Shown here: one piece after another, positions 10,038-18,294 of the stretch
Numbering within the stretch: the first letter of the stretch is position 1
How the letters are laid out: every line of letters starts with the position of its first letter
From: Amycolatopsis sp. A133
Lineage (GTDB): Bacteria; Actinomycetota; Actinomycetes; Mycobacteriales; Pseudonocardiaceae
Reading direction: 5' to 3'
NCBI RefSeq assembly: GCF_031082405.1
Contig: NZ_JAVHJU010000004.1
Span: 648,092-712,091, forward strand
Length of the DNA: 64,000 nt
Notes under the pieces: generated by a model
Databases searched by the model: none
Seen by the model: the letters and a program-made list of their open reading frames with translations, nothing else
Told to the model about the DNA's origin: nothing
Position numbers and translations under genes: made by a program

Positions 10038-10653
10038 CGACTTCCGCGTCCAGAAGGCCCGCATCGCCGATTACCTCACCGCATACGGTGCCGATGTCGA
10101 CCGCGTGCTCGAAATCGCCTGCGGCACCGGCGAATTCACCGCGATGGCCGCCGAGCTGACCAAGGCCGGGCGCATCGTCGCGACGGACATCTCCGAGCAC
10201 GCCCTGAGGCGCGCCGGGGCCCGGGTGGACCACCCGGGCCTGGAACTGGTGCAGGGGGACTTCTGGACCGATGACACCCCGGCCCCGGCGCCGCTGGTGA
10301 TGTGCGTCGACGCGATCCACCACCTCGGCGACGTCCGCCAGGTGCTGAAGCGGATGAGCGAGCTGGTCGAGCCCGGCGGGACGTTCATCGGCAACCTGTG
10401 GACCCTGGACAACTTCCACGAGTACCAGCGCAGCCGCAACGGGCCGGTGGGCCACCTCGGCCGCTGCGCGTTGTTCCTCGCGAACGCGCTGGCCATGAAC
10501 GTCAGCCGCGGCCGGCTGCGGTGGGCCTCCTACCGCACCCAGCTGCTGCGCTCCCGGCAGGTGGAGCCGCTGCTGCGCGAGACGTTCGACGAGGTGCTCG
10601 ATGTGACCGCCACCCGCTACTTCGTCGCGTTCGCCTGCCGTCGGGCCGGCTGA
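9910..10653 (+). CDS. Class I SAM-dependent methyltransferase
   Basis: A 247-residue methyltransferase. Motif I, VLEIACGTGEF, is at residues 66-76 and motif II/post-I VATDIS follows; CVDAIHHLGDV is the motif IV region. It transfers a methyl group from S-adenosylmethionine, probably to an O, N or C position on the polyketide or attached sugar; the acceptor cannot be told. The ATG at 9910 follows a GAAGGGG site and lies inside the end of the glycosyltransferase frame. The FAD hydroxylase follows after 21 bases, so the genes form one transcription unit. Confidence 0.88.
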   Translation: MLAEAMVDAGHRLIRKYPPEGRAYWAARFWDRDEVEARPDIGDDFRVQKARIADYLTAYGADVDRVLEIACGTGEFTAMAAELTKAGRIVATDISEHALRRAGARVDHPGLELVQGDFWTDDTPAPAPLVMCVDAIHHLGDVRQVLKRMSELVEPGGTFIGNLWTLDNFHEYQRSRNGPVGHLGRCALFLANALAMNVSRGRLRWASYRTQLLRSRQVEPLLRETFDEVLDVTATRYFVAFACRRAG

Positions 10654-10674
10654 CACTCCCAGGGAGGCAACCCC

Positions 10675-12255
10675 ATGTACGACGTACGTACCTCCGTCCT
10701 GGTCGTCGGTGGCGGCCCGGTCGGCCTGTGCACGGCGCTCTTCCTGGCCCGGCAGGGGATCCAGCCGACCCTCGTCGAACGCCGGGACGGCACGTCGGAG
10801 CTGCCGCGCGCCCCCGGCCTGCAGGCCAGAACCATGGAGATCTTCCGCTGGGCGGGGATCGAACCGGCGATCCGGGACATCGAAATGCCGGACTCGGCGA
10901 AGTACTTCGAGGGCGGCATCCTGAAGGTGCCGACCCTCGCCCGGATAGCCGAAGCCGAGGCCATCGAGACGCCCCGGCTCGACGGCCCGGAGATCAGTCC
11001 CGCCCGGGTGGTCGGCTGCGGGCAGGACATGTACGAGCCGATCCTCCTGAACGCGGCGGCCGAAGCCGGCGCGCACGTGCGGTTCGGGCACCGGCTCGTC
11101 GACCTGGAGCAGGACGAGGACGGGGTGACCGCACTCGTCGAGCACGCGGGACGCACCCTGCGGATCCGGGCCGACTACCTGGTCGCCGCGGACGGCTCGC
11201 GCAGCCTGGTGCGCACCAAGCTCAGGGTCCCGCGGACCGGCGAAGGCATCTTGTTCAAGGCCATGAGCATCTACTTCCGGGCCGACCTCGACCAGGTGCT
11301 CGACGGCCGGAAGTTCATCCTCTGCTACGCGACCGAGCACCAGCCGCCGCTGGCCCTGTCCCGGTTGCACGGCCGCGATCCGTGGCTGTGCGCGGCGCTC
11401 TACCGGCCCGAGGAGGGCCAAGGCGCGGCCGACTTCACGACCGAGCACTGCGTGGACCTCATCCGCCGGGCCGCGGGCCGGCCCGACCTCGACGTGGAGA
11501 TCGTGGCCACCAGCCCGTGGGAAGCCGCGCACCGGATCGCGGAAGAGTTCCGGATCGGCCGGGTGCTGCTGGCCGGGGACGCGGCGCACGTCCACCCGCC
11601 GGCCGGCGGGTTCGGCGCCAACACCGGCATCCACGACGCCCACAACCTGGCCTGGAAGATCGCCGCGGTGCTGCGCGGCTGGGCCGGCCCCGGGCTGCTG
11701 TCCTCCTACGACGCGGAACGGCGGCCGCTCGGCGCGGCCATGGCCGCGCAGGCGGTGCTGCGCAACCGGCTCCGCAACGGCACCAGCTCGAGCGCGGACC
11801 GGGCGTTGATGAAGGAGGACCTGATCGTCACCCTCGGCTACCGCTACTCCTCGGACGCAGTGCTCGGTGCCGGGGACGGCCCGCCGCTGCCGGACCGGTT
11901 CGAGCTGACCGGAGCGCCGGGCACGCGGGTGCCGCACGTCTGGGTGCGCCGCGACGGCCGGACGGTCTCGACGCTCGACCTCGTGCACGACGGGTTCGTT
12001 CTGTTCACCGGCACCCAGGGCGAGCCGTGGCTGCGGGCCGCCGACCGGTGCGGCACGCCGGTGCGCGCCTACCGGATCGGAGCCGGCGGCGACCTGGTGG
12101 ACACCGAAGGCGCGTGGGCCGCCGCCACCGGGATCGGGGCGGGCGGCGCGCTGCTGGTCCGTCCGGACGGCTTCGTGGCCTGGCGTGCCGAAGCCCCGGC
12201 TGAGGAGCCCGAGCGTGCACTCCGTACCGCCCTTCGGTCAGTATTGAGCCTGTGA
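10675..12255 (+). CDS. FAD-dependent aromatic monooxygenase (TcmG/WhiE-ORFVIII-like)
   Basis: A 526-residue group A flavoprotein hydroxylase. The dinucleotide-binding GGGPVG is at residues 12-17, a DGSRS motif (AADGSRSLVR) lies in the middle and the FAD/ribityl motif GDAAHVHPPAGGFGANTGIHD is near residues 300-320. The C-terminal thioredoxin-like domain (from about residue 400) is typical of PHBH-type polyketide hydroxylases. It uses NAD(P)H and oxygen to hydroxylate an aromatic or quinone ring. A GGGAGG site precedes the ATG, and its stop overlaps the PadR start. Confidence 0.92.
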   Translation: MYDVRTSVLVVGGGPVGLCTALFLARQGIQPTLVERRDGTSELPRAPGLQARTMEIFRWAGIEPAIRDIEMPDSAKYFEGGILKVPTLARIAEAEAIETPRLDGPEISPARVVGCGQDMYEPILLNAAAEAGAHVRFGHRLVDLEQDEDGVTALVEHAGRTLRIRADYLVAADGSRSLVRTKLRVPRTGEGILFKAMSIYFRADLDQVLDGRKFILCYATEHQPPLALSRLHGRDPWLCAALYRPEEGQGAADFTTEHCVDLIRRAAGRPDLDVEIVATSPWEAAHRIAEEFRIGRVLLAGDAAHVHPPAGGFGANTGIHDAHNLAWKIAAVLRGWAGPGLLSSYDAERRPLGAAMAAQAVLRNRLRNGTSSSADRALMKEDLIVTLGYRYSSDAVLGAGDGPPLPDRFELTGAPGTRVPHVWVRRDGRTVSTLDLVHDGFVLFTGTQGEPWLRAADRCGTPVRAYRIGAGGDLVDTEGAWAAATGIGAGGALLVRPDGFVAWRAEAPAEEPERALRTALRSVLSL

Positions 12256-12854
12256 CCCGTTCGTTGACTTCGCGTGAGATCGTCGCGCTGACCGTGCTCG
12301 GCCTGCTCCTGGAAGGTCCCAGTCACACGTACAACCTGAACCGGGAGATCCGGACCAGGAAGATGGCCTTCGTGACCGGTCTCCCGCGCAGCGTGTACCA
12401 CGCCGTCGACCGGCTCGCCGCGGACGGCCTGGTGCGGCTGGTCGAGACGAGCCGGGACGGACGGCGGCCGGAGCGGTCGGTGTACGAGATCACCGAGGAC
12501 GGCACCCGGCGGTTCTACGAGGAGCTGACCGACCTGCTGATGACGCCGACGGAGGACCGGCTGCCGTTCACCATCGCCCTGTCGTTCGCGGTCAGGATGA
12601 CTCCGGAGACGGTCGCTCGGCTGCTGGCGACCAGGGCGAGCCGGTTGCGCGCCGAACTGGCCGAGGTCGAGACCATGCTCGACCTCGGCAAGACCCACGT
12701 GCACCGCCTGGCGCTGCTGGAATGGGAGTACACGCAGAAACTCCGTCAGGCCGAACTCGACTGGGTCGACCGGCTCGGGGCGGAGATCGCCTCGAGCCGG
12801 CTGGGCTGGGACCCGGAAGCCATCCTGCGCGACCCGTCGATCCTCTCGGTGTGA
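12252..12854 (+). CDS. PadR-family transcriptional regulator
   Basis: A 200-residue regulator. The N-terminal winged helix (EIVALTVLGLLLEGPSHTYNLNREI ... LPRSVYHAVDRLAADGLV) and the long helical C-terminal dimer region are standard for PadR. It starts with GTG overlapping the hydroxylase stop (GTGA), so it is co-transcribed with the tailoring genes. PadR proteins usually repress divergent promoters and release on binding a phenolic or polyketide ligand. The two matching palindromes at 8746-8760 and 13738-13752, on either side of this gene, are natural candidate targets. Confidence 0.9.
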   Translation: MTRSLTSREIVALTVLGLLLEGPSHTYNLNREIRTRKMAFVTGLPRSVYHAVDRLAADGLVRLVETSRDGRRPERSVYEITEDGTRRFYEELTDLLMTPTEDRLPFTIALSFAVRMTPETVARLLATRASRLRAELAEVETMLDLGKTHVHRLALLEWEYTQKLRQAELDWVDRLGAEIASSRLGWDPEAILRDPSILSV

Positions 12855-12861
12855 GCCGGCG

Positions 12862-13695
12862 TCAGCACGTCACGTCGGCGAGCCGGTGCACCTGTTCGGT
12901 GCCGGCCGCGCAGGGCATCAGGATCAGCTCGTCGCAGCCCGCGTCGGCGTACTCCGCGACCTTGGCCCTGATCGCGGCCGGGCTGGTCAGCGCCTGCCGG
13001 GCCACGACCTTGGCCCACTCCCCCGCGAAGGCGAAGTAGTCGTGCAGGTACCGGGCGGCCCGGACGTCGGCCTCCGGGCCCAGCGCGAAGTAGAGCTGGC
13101 CCATCAGCCACGGCCGGTCGGTGCGGTCTTCCCCAGCCCAGGCGGTCCGCGCCCGGGCGGCCAGTTCGGCGTAACCTGTCGCGGACGTCCCGCCGCCGAT
13201 CCAGCCCGCCCCGAACCGGGCGGCCCGCCGCATCGCGGCCGGTGAGTGGCCGCCGACGATCACCGTCGGCCGCGCACGCGGCCCGACCACGTCACCGGAC
13301 CACACCTCGTTCATCCGGCCGAGCATGGCGTCGAGCCTGCGGCCGCGTTCCCGGTACGGCACCCCGCACAGCTCGTAGTCGTCGGCCCGGCCGCCCGCGG
13401 CGACCCCGAGGACGAACCGCCCGGCGGTCAGCGCGGCCAGCGACGCGGCCTGTTTCGCCAGCGGCACGGCGTCACCGCGGGCCGCCGCCAGCAGCACCGT
13501 CGTGGCGAGCCGGATCCGGCTCGTCCGCGCCGCCGCCGCGGCCAGCGCGACCAGCGGGTCGCAGTTCGCGTAGGCCACCCGGTCGGTGACTCCCAGCGTG
13601 GAGAAGCCGTCCTCCTCCGCGGCCCGGGCCCAGTCGGCCGCCCGCCGCGCCGTCATTCCCGGCGCGTGCGCCGGGAGACCGATCCCGATCCTCAT
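12862..13695 (-). CDS. LLM-class flavin/F420-dependent oxidoreductase
   Basis: A 277-residue luciferase-like TIM-barrel protein. It begins MRIGIGLPAHAPG and carries the family's LATTVLLAAARGDAVPLAKQAASL and GRFVLGVAAGG blocks. Members use FMN or F420 to oxidise or reduce small molecules; F420 is plausible in an actinomycete. The ATG at 13695 follows a GCGGAG site; an ATG at 13713 would add six residues. It converges on the PadR gene with an 8-base gap and diverges from the thymidylyltransferase gene across candidate operator 2. Its tailoring role is inferred from position. Confidence 0.82.
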   Translation of the reverse strand: MRIGIGLPAHAPGMTARRAADWARAAEEDGFSTLGVTDRVAYANCDPLVALAAAAARTSRIRLATTVLLAAARGDAVPLAKQAASLAALTAGRFVLGVAAGGRADDYELCGVPYRERGRRLDAMLGRMNEVWSGDVVGPRARPTVIVGGHSPAAMRRAARFGAGWIGGGTSATGYAELAARARTAWAGEDRTDRPWLMGQLYFALGPEADVRAARYLHDYFAFAGEWAKVVARQALTSPAAIRAKVAEYADAGCDELILMPCAAGTEQVHRLADVTC

Positions 13696-13737
13696 GCCAG
13701 CTCCGCTCGTCATGGCCCGCAGCCTGCAGAGATCCGC

Positions 13738-13752
13738 TCAAGCGCTGCTTGA
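13738..13752. promoter_or_regulatory. Candidate PadR operator 2 (TCAAG-N5-CTTGA)
   Basis: An inverted repeat TCAAG-CGCTG-CTTGA, extendable by one base pair on each side (13737-13753), between the divergent flavin oxidoreductase and thymidylyltransferase genes. It matches operator 1 at 13 of 15 positions. Confidence 0.55.
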
Positions 13753-13813
13753 GCAGGCCTGGACGGCCGCTCGCCACGATCCCCGCCGAAATGCAGGGGA
13801 GAGGAGTTCGGTC

Positions 13814-14869
13814 ATGAAAGCACTCGTGCTGGCCGGCGGCATCGGCACCCGGCTGCGGCCGATCAGCCACACCATCGCGAAACAGCTGGTCCCGGTCGGG
13901 GGCAGGCCGGTTCTCCACCACTGCCTCGCCTCGATCGCGCGGGCCGGGGTCCGCGAGGTCGGCATCATCGTCGGCGACCACGCGAAAGCCATCGCCGGAT
14001 CGGTCGGCGACGGCTCCGGGTTCGGCCTCGAGGTCACCTACCTGCACCAGCCGGAACCACTCGGCCTGGCGCACGCGGTGGTGGTCGCCCGGTCGTTCCT
14101 CGGTGACGACGACTTCGTGATGTACCTGGGCGACAACGTCCTCGCGGACGGTATCGACGAACTGGCGGCCGGCTTCAGGCGCGACCGCCCGGACGCCGCG
14201 ATCGTGGTGTCGCACGTCGCCGATCCCACCCAGTACGGCGTCGCGGAACTCGACGGCGCGGGACGCCCGGTGCACGTCGTCGAGAAGTCCCCGACCCCGC
14301 CGAGCAACCTGGCCCTGGTCGGCGTCTACTTCTTCACACCGCTCGTGCACGCGGCGGTCCGCGCGATCAAGCCGAGCACGCGGGGCGAATGGGAGATCAC
14401 CGACGCGATCGAGTGGCTGCTCACGACCGGCCGGGACGTGCGAGCCTACGAGTACAACGGCCACTGGACCGACACCGGGAACGTCGCCGACCTGCTGGCG
14501 TGCAACCACGCCCTGCTGGACCTGCAGCAGGGCGCCGTCGACGGCAAGGTCGACACGGAGTCCGAGCTCATCGGCCGGGTCGTCGTCCGGGAAGGCGCGT
14601 CCGTCAGCCGGTCGCGGGTCATCGGACCGGTCGTCGTCGGCACCGGCAGCACCGTCACCGACAGCTACCTCGGCCCGTACACCGCCATCGGCGACGACTG
14701 CCGCATCGACCGGGCCGGCATCGACTCGTCGGTGGTGCTGGACGGCGCGAGGCTCTCCGGCGTCCGGCACCTGACGTCCTGCCTCATCGGGCGCGGCGCC
14801 CGGGTGGAGGCCGGGCCGAGCACCCGGCTCGTGGTCGGCGACGACGCGGTGATCCGGGTGGAGCGATGA
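13814..14869 (+). CDS. rmlA: Glucose-1-phosphate thymidylyltransferase, long form
   Basis: A 351-residue nucleotidyltransferase that makes dTDP-glucose from glucose-1-phosphate and dTTP, the first step of deoxysugar biosynthesis. The GGIGTRLRP loop is at residues 8-16, PVGGRPVLHH follows, and GEWEITDAIEWLL is the sugar-binding region. A C-terminal left-handed beta-helix of about 110 residues makes it the long form found in antibiotic clusters (StrD-like). The ATG at 13814 has a GAGAGGAG site; a longer frame from 13586 would cross the divergent promoter. No 4,6-dehydratase or later sugar gene is in the window. Confidence 0.92.
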   Translation: MKALVLAGGIGTRLRPISHTIAKQLVPVGGRPVLHHCLASIARAGVREVGIIVGDHAKAIAGSVGDGSGFGLEVTYLHQPEPLGLAHAVVVARSFLGDDDFVMYLGDNVLADGIDELAAGFRRDRPDAAIVVSHVADPTQYGVAELDGAGRPVHVVEKSPTPPSNLALVGVYFFTPLVHAAVRAIKPSTRGEWEITDAIEWLLTTGRDVRAYEYNGHWTDTGNVADLLACNHALLDLQQGAVDGKVDTESELIGRVVVREGASVSRSRVIGPVVVGTGSTVTDSYLGPYTAIGDDCRIDRAGIDSSVVLDGARLSGVRHLTSCLIGRGARVEAGPSTRLVVGDDAVIRVER

Positions 14870-15051
14870 CCGGGGAGCGCGGGCTGCTGCGGGAATTCTT
14901 CCTGGGCCTGGCCGCACTGGCGGCACCGGCGGGCTTCCTGCTGCCGCCGGCCGACGAGGACGACCCGCCACAGCAGTTCCCTTCCGAGAACGGCGCCACC
15001 GACCCCCCGACCGATCGATCGTCCCACCACCCCGACCGGAGGCCGACATGA
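14866..15051 (+). CDS. Small coupled protein, 61 residues, hydrophobic segment
   Basis: A short frame overlapping both neighbours by four bases: its ATG shares ATGA with the thymidylyltransferase stop, and its TGA shares ATGA with the next start. This arrangement, rather than homology, is the evidence for translation. A hydrophobic stretch at about residues 11-28 (FFLGLAALAAPAGFLLPP) is followed by an acidic, proline-rich tail, suggesting a membrane-anchored or exported small protein. The family is not recognised. It could be a partner of the downstream Tat-exported phosphatase-like protein. Confidence 0.6.
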   Translation: MTGERGLLREFFLGLAALAAPAGFLLPPADEDDPPQQFPSENGATDPPTDRSSHHPDRRPT

Positions 15052-15851
15052 ATGCCACCAGCAGACGCACCTTCGTCAAAGCGGGCTGCGCCGCCGTCGC
15101 GGCGGGCTTCGTCTTCGCCGAGAACGCCGGCGCGGCGAGCTCGCCCCCGGCGGGCAGCCGGGTGCCAGGCACGCTCATCCCCATCGAAGGAGCCCTCAAC
15201 GTCCGGGACGTCGGCGGCTACCGCACGGTCGAAGGGGCCACCGTGCGGTGCGGGCAGGTCTACCGGTCGGGCACGCTGGCGTACCTGACGCCGCTCGGCC
15301 TGAGCCAGCTGGCCGCGCTGGGCCTCAAGGAAGTCGTCGACTTCCGCACGGCCGCCGAACTCACGTCGCAGGGACCGGACCGGCTGCCGGCCGGTGTCGT
15401 CCCGATCTCGACCCCCATCGGGGAAACCGCTCCGCCGCACAACACCGGGGCCGCGACGACCGCGGCCGTCGACCCGGCGCTGCTCGACATCTACCGCGGC
15501 TACGTCGACAACGACAGCTGGCGGAAGGGGTTCGGCCGGACCCTGCAGCGGATCGCCTCCGCGGCCGAACGCCCGCTGACCTACCACGACAGCGCCGGCG
15601 CCCACCGCAGCGGCTGGCTCACCGCCGTGCTGCTGACGCTGCTGGGCGTGGACAAGGACACGGTGTACGCCGAATACCTGCGCAGCAACGACGCCCTGGG
15701 CGGGATTTACGCCTACCCCGAGTACCTCGACGAGGCGTTCGCGGAGGCGACCCGGAAGTACGGTTCGTTCACCGCGTTCCTCGTCCAGGGCCTCGAACTG
15801 AGCCTCCTCACGATCCTCCGGATCCGCACCGGCATGCTCACACTCGCTTAG
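15048..15851 (+). CDS. Tat-exported tyrosine-phosphatase-like protein, catalytic Cys replaced by Asp
   Basis: A 267-residue protein of the bacterial dual-specificity/tyrosine phosphatase family. A Tat signal with SRRTFVK is at residues 5-11. Family blocks ALNVRDVGGYRT (49-60), YRSG and VVDFRTAAEL are well kept. The P-loop, normally H-C-x-A-G-K-D-R-T-G, reads H180-D-S-A-G-A-H-R-S-G, so the nucleophilic Cys is Asp181 and the Lys-Asp pair is Ala-His; the phosphate-binding Arg187 remains. Ordinary Cys-based catalysis should be impossible. It may be a pseudophosphatase, a binding protein, or an enzyme with changed chemistry. It is translationally coupled to the 61-residue ORF. Confidence 0.8.
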   Translation: MNATSRRTFVKAGCAAVAAGFVFAENAGAASSPPAGSRVPGTLIPIEGALNVRDVGGYRTVEGATVRCGQVYRSGTLAYLTPLGLSQLAALGLKEVVDFRTAAELTSQGPDRLPAGVVPISTPIGETAPPHNTGAATTAAVDPALLDIYRGYVDNDSWRKGFGRTLQRIASAAERPLTYHDSAGAHRSGWLTAVLLTLLGVDKDTVYAEYLRSNDALGGIYAYPEYLDEAFAEATRKYGSFTAFLVQGLELSLLTILRIRTGMLTLA

Positions 15852-15920
15852 GCCGCCCCGGCTCCTCCCGGCTCGAGGCGGTTCCGACCAGGACACCAGC
15901 GGCGGGAATATCTTCGGTGG

Positions 15921-17264
15921 ATGAGCCCGACCAAGCCGGCGCCCGGCCGGAAGAGCGTCGCGGTGGTCGGCGCGGGTGCCGCCGGGGTCCTTGTCGCCGG
16001 CCGGCTCCTCGACCTGGCGGCCCGGCGGCGGATACCCCTCGACGTCGTGCTCATCGGCCCGGGTGAGCCCGGCCACGGGGTCGCCTACGGGACACGGGCC
16101 CCCGAGCACCTGCTCAACGTCCCCGCCGGGAAGCTGGGTGCCACCACCGACGACCCGGCCGGCTTCGCGAGGTGGACCGGGGGCCCGCCCGGCGAGTTCG
16201 TCGCGCGGGAGCACTTCGGCGCCTACCTGGCCGGCTACCTGCGGGCCGTCGCCCGCCACAGCGAACCCGGCCGGCTGTGGCGGGTCCGCGAGGAAGTCGC
16301 CCGTATCCGGCGCAGGTCCCCGGGGCTGAGCCTGGAGTCGGGGTCCGGCGTGCGGTTCGCGGCGGCGGCCGTCCTCGCGATCGGGGCAGGCTCCCCCGGC
16401 GTCAGGTGGGCACCGGACTCCCTCCGCGCCGGTGGACGGTTCGTCGCCGACCCGTGGGTTCCCGGCGCACTGGAAGACATTCCGCCCGCCGAGGACGTCC
16501 TGCTGGTCGGCACCGGGCTGACCATGGTCGACATGGCCCTGACGCTCGATCGGCCCGGACGGGTGCTCCACGCGGTGTCCCGGCACGGTCTCCTCCCCCG
16601 TCCGCACGCGGCGGCGCCGGTGCCCCCGGTGGCGCTGCCGGGCACTGCGGACGACCTGGCTTCGTTGCGGCTGCTGGTTCGCGACCACCTCGGGAAGTGC
16701 CTGCGCGAGACGCGCGACTGGCGCCCGGCCGTCGACGGGATCCGGCCGCGGACCGCCGAACTGTGGCAGCGGCTTTCCGCCGCCGACCGACGGCGGTTCC
16801 TCGCCGAGGACCACGCGTATTGGGAGGTGCTCCGCCATCGCATGCCACCGTCGTCGGCCGCCGGGCTGGCGCGGATCCGGCGTGCGGGACGGCTCACCGT
16901 CAGCCGGGGCGAGGTGCTGGCCGCCGAAGGTGGCGAGGTGGCACTGACCGGCGGCCGCGTCCGGGTGGGTGCCGTGGTCAACTGCACCGGTCCGGACCCC
17001 GACGCCAAGCGGAACCCCCTGGTGGCCCGGCTCGTGGCGGACGGTCTGGCCGCACCCGGGCCGCTGGGCATCGGCCTCGCGACCGCTCCCGACGGCCGGC
17101 TCCGGCCGACGAACGCACCACTGTGGACGCTGGGCGCGCCGCGCAAGGGCGACCTCTGGGAAACGACGGCCATCCCCGAGATCAGGCGGGCCGCCGACGA
17201 CCTCGCCCGCTCGCTGGTCGCCGACGTCATCTCCGTCGACGACGGGGAGGGCCGGCCCGCGTGA
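15921..17264 (+). CDS. FAD/NAD(P)-binding protein (FAD_NAD family)
   Basis: A 447-residue flavoprotein-like protein. The N-terminal dinucleotide motif VVGAGAAGVLVAGRLL is at about residues 14-29, GHGVAYGTRAPEHLLNVPAGKLG is the signature of this family, and a second nucleotide motif (LLVGTGLTMVDMAL) lies near residue 195. The substrate is unknown for most members; they often lie beside sulfur-assimilation genes, and here the stop overlaps the APS kinase start (GTGA). It is probably a cytoplasmic NAD(P)H oxidoreductase or monooxygenase. Whether it belongs to the polyketide pathway is open. Confidence 0.82.
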   Translation: MSPTKPAPGRKSVAVVGAGAAGVLVAGRLLDLAARRRIPLDVVLIGPGEPGHGVAYGTRAPEHLLNVPAGKLGATTDDPAGFARWTGGPPGEFVAREHFGAYLAGYLRAVARHSEPGRLWRVREEVARIRRRSPGLSLESGSGVRFAAAAVLAIGAGSPGVRWAPDSLRAGGRFVADPWVPGALEDIPPAEDVLLVGTGLTMVDMALTLDRPGRVLHAVSRHGLLPRPHAAAPVPPVALPGTADDLASLRLLVRDHLGKCLRETRDWRPAVDGIRPRTAELWQRLSAADRRRFLAEDHAYWEVLRHRMPPSSAAGLARIRRAGRLTVSRGEVLAAEGGEVALTGGRVRVGAVVNCTGPDPDAKRNPLVARLVADGLAAPGPLGIGLATAPDGRLRPTNAPLWTLGAPRKGDLWETTAIPEIRRAADDLARSLVADVISVDDGEGRPA

Positions 17265-17782
17265 CCGGGCGGACGGTGTGGCTCACCGGGCTGCCGAGCG
17301 CGGGGAAGTCCACCATCGCGCAGGGGGTCGCCCGGCTGCTGCGGGCCGACGGAACTCCGGTCGAGGTTCTCGACGGTGACGAGATCCGTCGCCACCTCAC
17401 GCCCGATCTCGGGTTCGGCCGCGCGGACCGCGAGGAGAACGTCCGCCGGATCGGGTACGTGGCGGTCCTGCTGGCGCGCAACGGGATCACGGTACTGGTG
17501 CCGGTGATCGCGCCCTACGCGGCGGGCCGGGACAAGATCCGGGCCCGGCACGCCGAACAGGGCATTTCGTTCCTGGAAGTGTACGTGGCCACCCCGGTGA
17601 GCGTGTGCGCGAGCCGGGACGTGAAAGGGTTGTACGCACGCCAGAAGTCCGGCGACCTGACCGGCCTGACCGGGGTGGACGCCCCGTACGAGCCGCCCGC
17701 GCGGCCCGAGCTGCGTGTCCCCGCCCACCGGCAGCCCGTCCAGGCGTCCATCCGTGCCGTGTACGAGCTGCTGTCGACGTGA
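17261..17782 (+). CDS. cysC: Adenylyl-sulfate (APS) kinase
   Basis: A 173-residue kinase that phosphorylates APS to PAPS with ATP. The P-loop GLPSAGKST is at residues 10-18, followed by LDGDEIRRHLTPDLGFGRADREENVRRIGYVA, the APS-binding core, and the lid region with VKGLYARQKSG. It starts with GTG overlapping the FAD/NAD(P) gene stop. As a free-standing enzyme at the edge of a biosynthetic cluster it could supply PAPS for a sulfotransferase, but none is visible here; general sulfur assimilation is the alternative. Confidence 0.93.
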   Translation: MTGRTVWLTGLPSAGKSTIAQGVARLLRADGTPVEVLDGDEIRRHLTPDLGFGRADREENVRRIGYVAVLLARNGITVLVPVIAPYAAGRDKIRARHAEQGISFLEVYVATPVSVCASRDVKGLYARQKSGDLTGLTGVDAPYEPPARPELRVPAHRQPVQASIRAVYELLST

Positions 17783-17879
17783 CCGCGCGCTGTGCGTCGG
17801 TCGAGCGCCGTGGTTTCCCCGGGTCCGCACTACACCAAGTCGCCTGCCGCGGACCGGCATCGAGCTCGGAGGACCGCCT

Positions 17880-17994
17880 TGCACGCCGCTGGACCTGCGC
17901 GTCCTTGCGGCGGAGTTCCGTGCCTTCCGCTGCCCCGCCGGGCACCCTGCAGGAGACCCCGAACCAGGACTACGGCGTCCGCGAGCTCGTGTGA
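17880..17994 (+). pseudogene. Possible remnant of a VOC/glyoxalase-family gene
   Basis: Two short stretches in different frames read like the end of a vicinal-oxygen-chelate domain: first LDLRVLAAEFRAF, then, one frame over, GTLQETPNQDYGVRELV followed by a stop. Intact members have an 'E-R-A-x-G ... YGVREF ... DPDGN' layout, so this looks like a frameshifted and truncated relic. The rest of the 320-base gap (17783-18102) shows no other coding signal. The evidence is weak because the pieces are short. Confidence 0.25.
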
Positions 17995-18102
17995 CGGGAT
18001 CGGGGTTCGGTCGGCGAGAATGCGCCGGTGAGGTCACTCAACCGAGCGTTGATCCGGTGAGCCTGCTTGTCCGGGGCCGCTCGTCGCTTTGATGTCGCGG
18101 CG

Positions 18103-18294
18103 TCAGACCGTCGTGACCTTGCTCTTGTCGTAGAACTTCACTTCCCCGGTGGCCGGGAAATGGATGCCGACACAGTAGACATGAGCGTTTCCGGAGCCGA
18201 AGCTCTTGCCTTCGTCGACGACCCATCCGAGATCGTCGCGGTCGAGGACCTTCACTTGCCGCGGCCCCTGTCGTTCTTCGTTCGCGAACTGCAT
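18103..18294 (-). CDS. Small hypothetical protein, 63 residues
   Basis: A 63-residue protein starting at ATG 18294 behind a strong AGGAG site, which is the main evidence. It is hydrophilic at the start and ends in a beta-like segment (HVYCVGIHFPATGEVKFYDKSKVTTV). No signal peptide, membrane segment or known family was recognised. It diverges from the AI-2E-type permease gene across a 200-base region. Confidence 0.6.
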   Translation of the reverse strand: MQFANEERQGPRQVKVLDRDDLGWVVDEGKSFGSGNAHVYCVGIHFPATGEVKFYDKSKVTTV

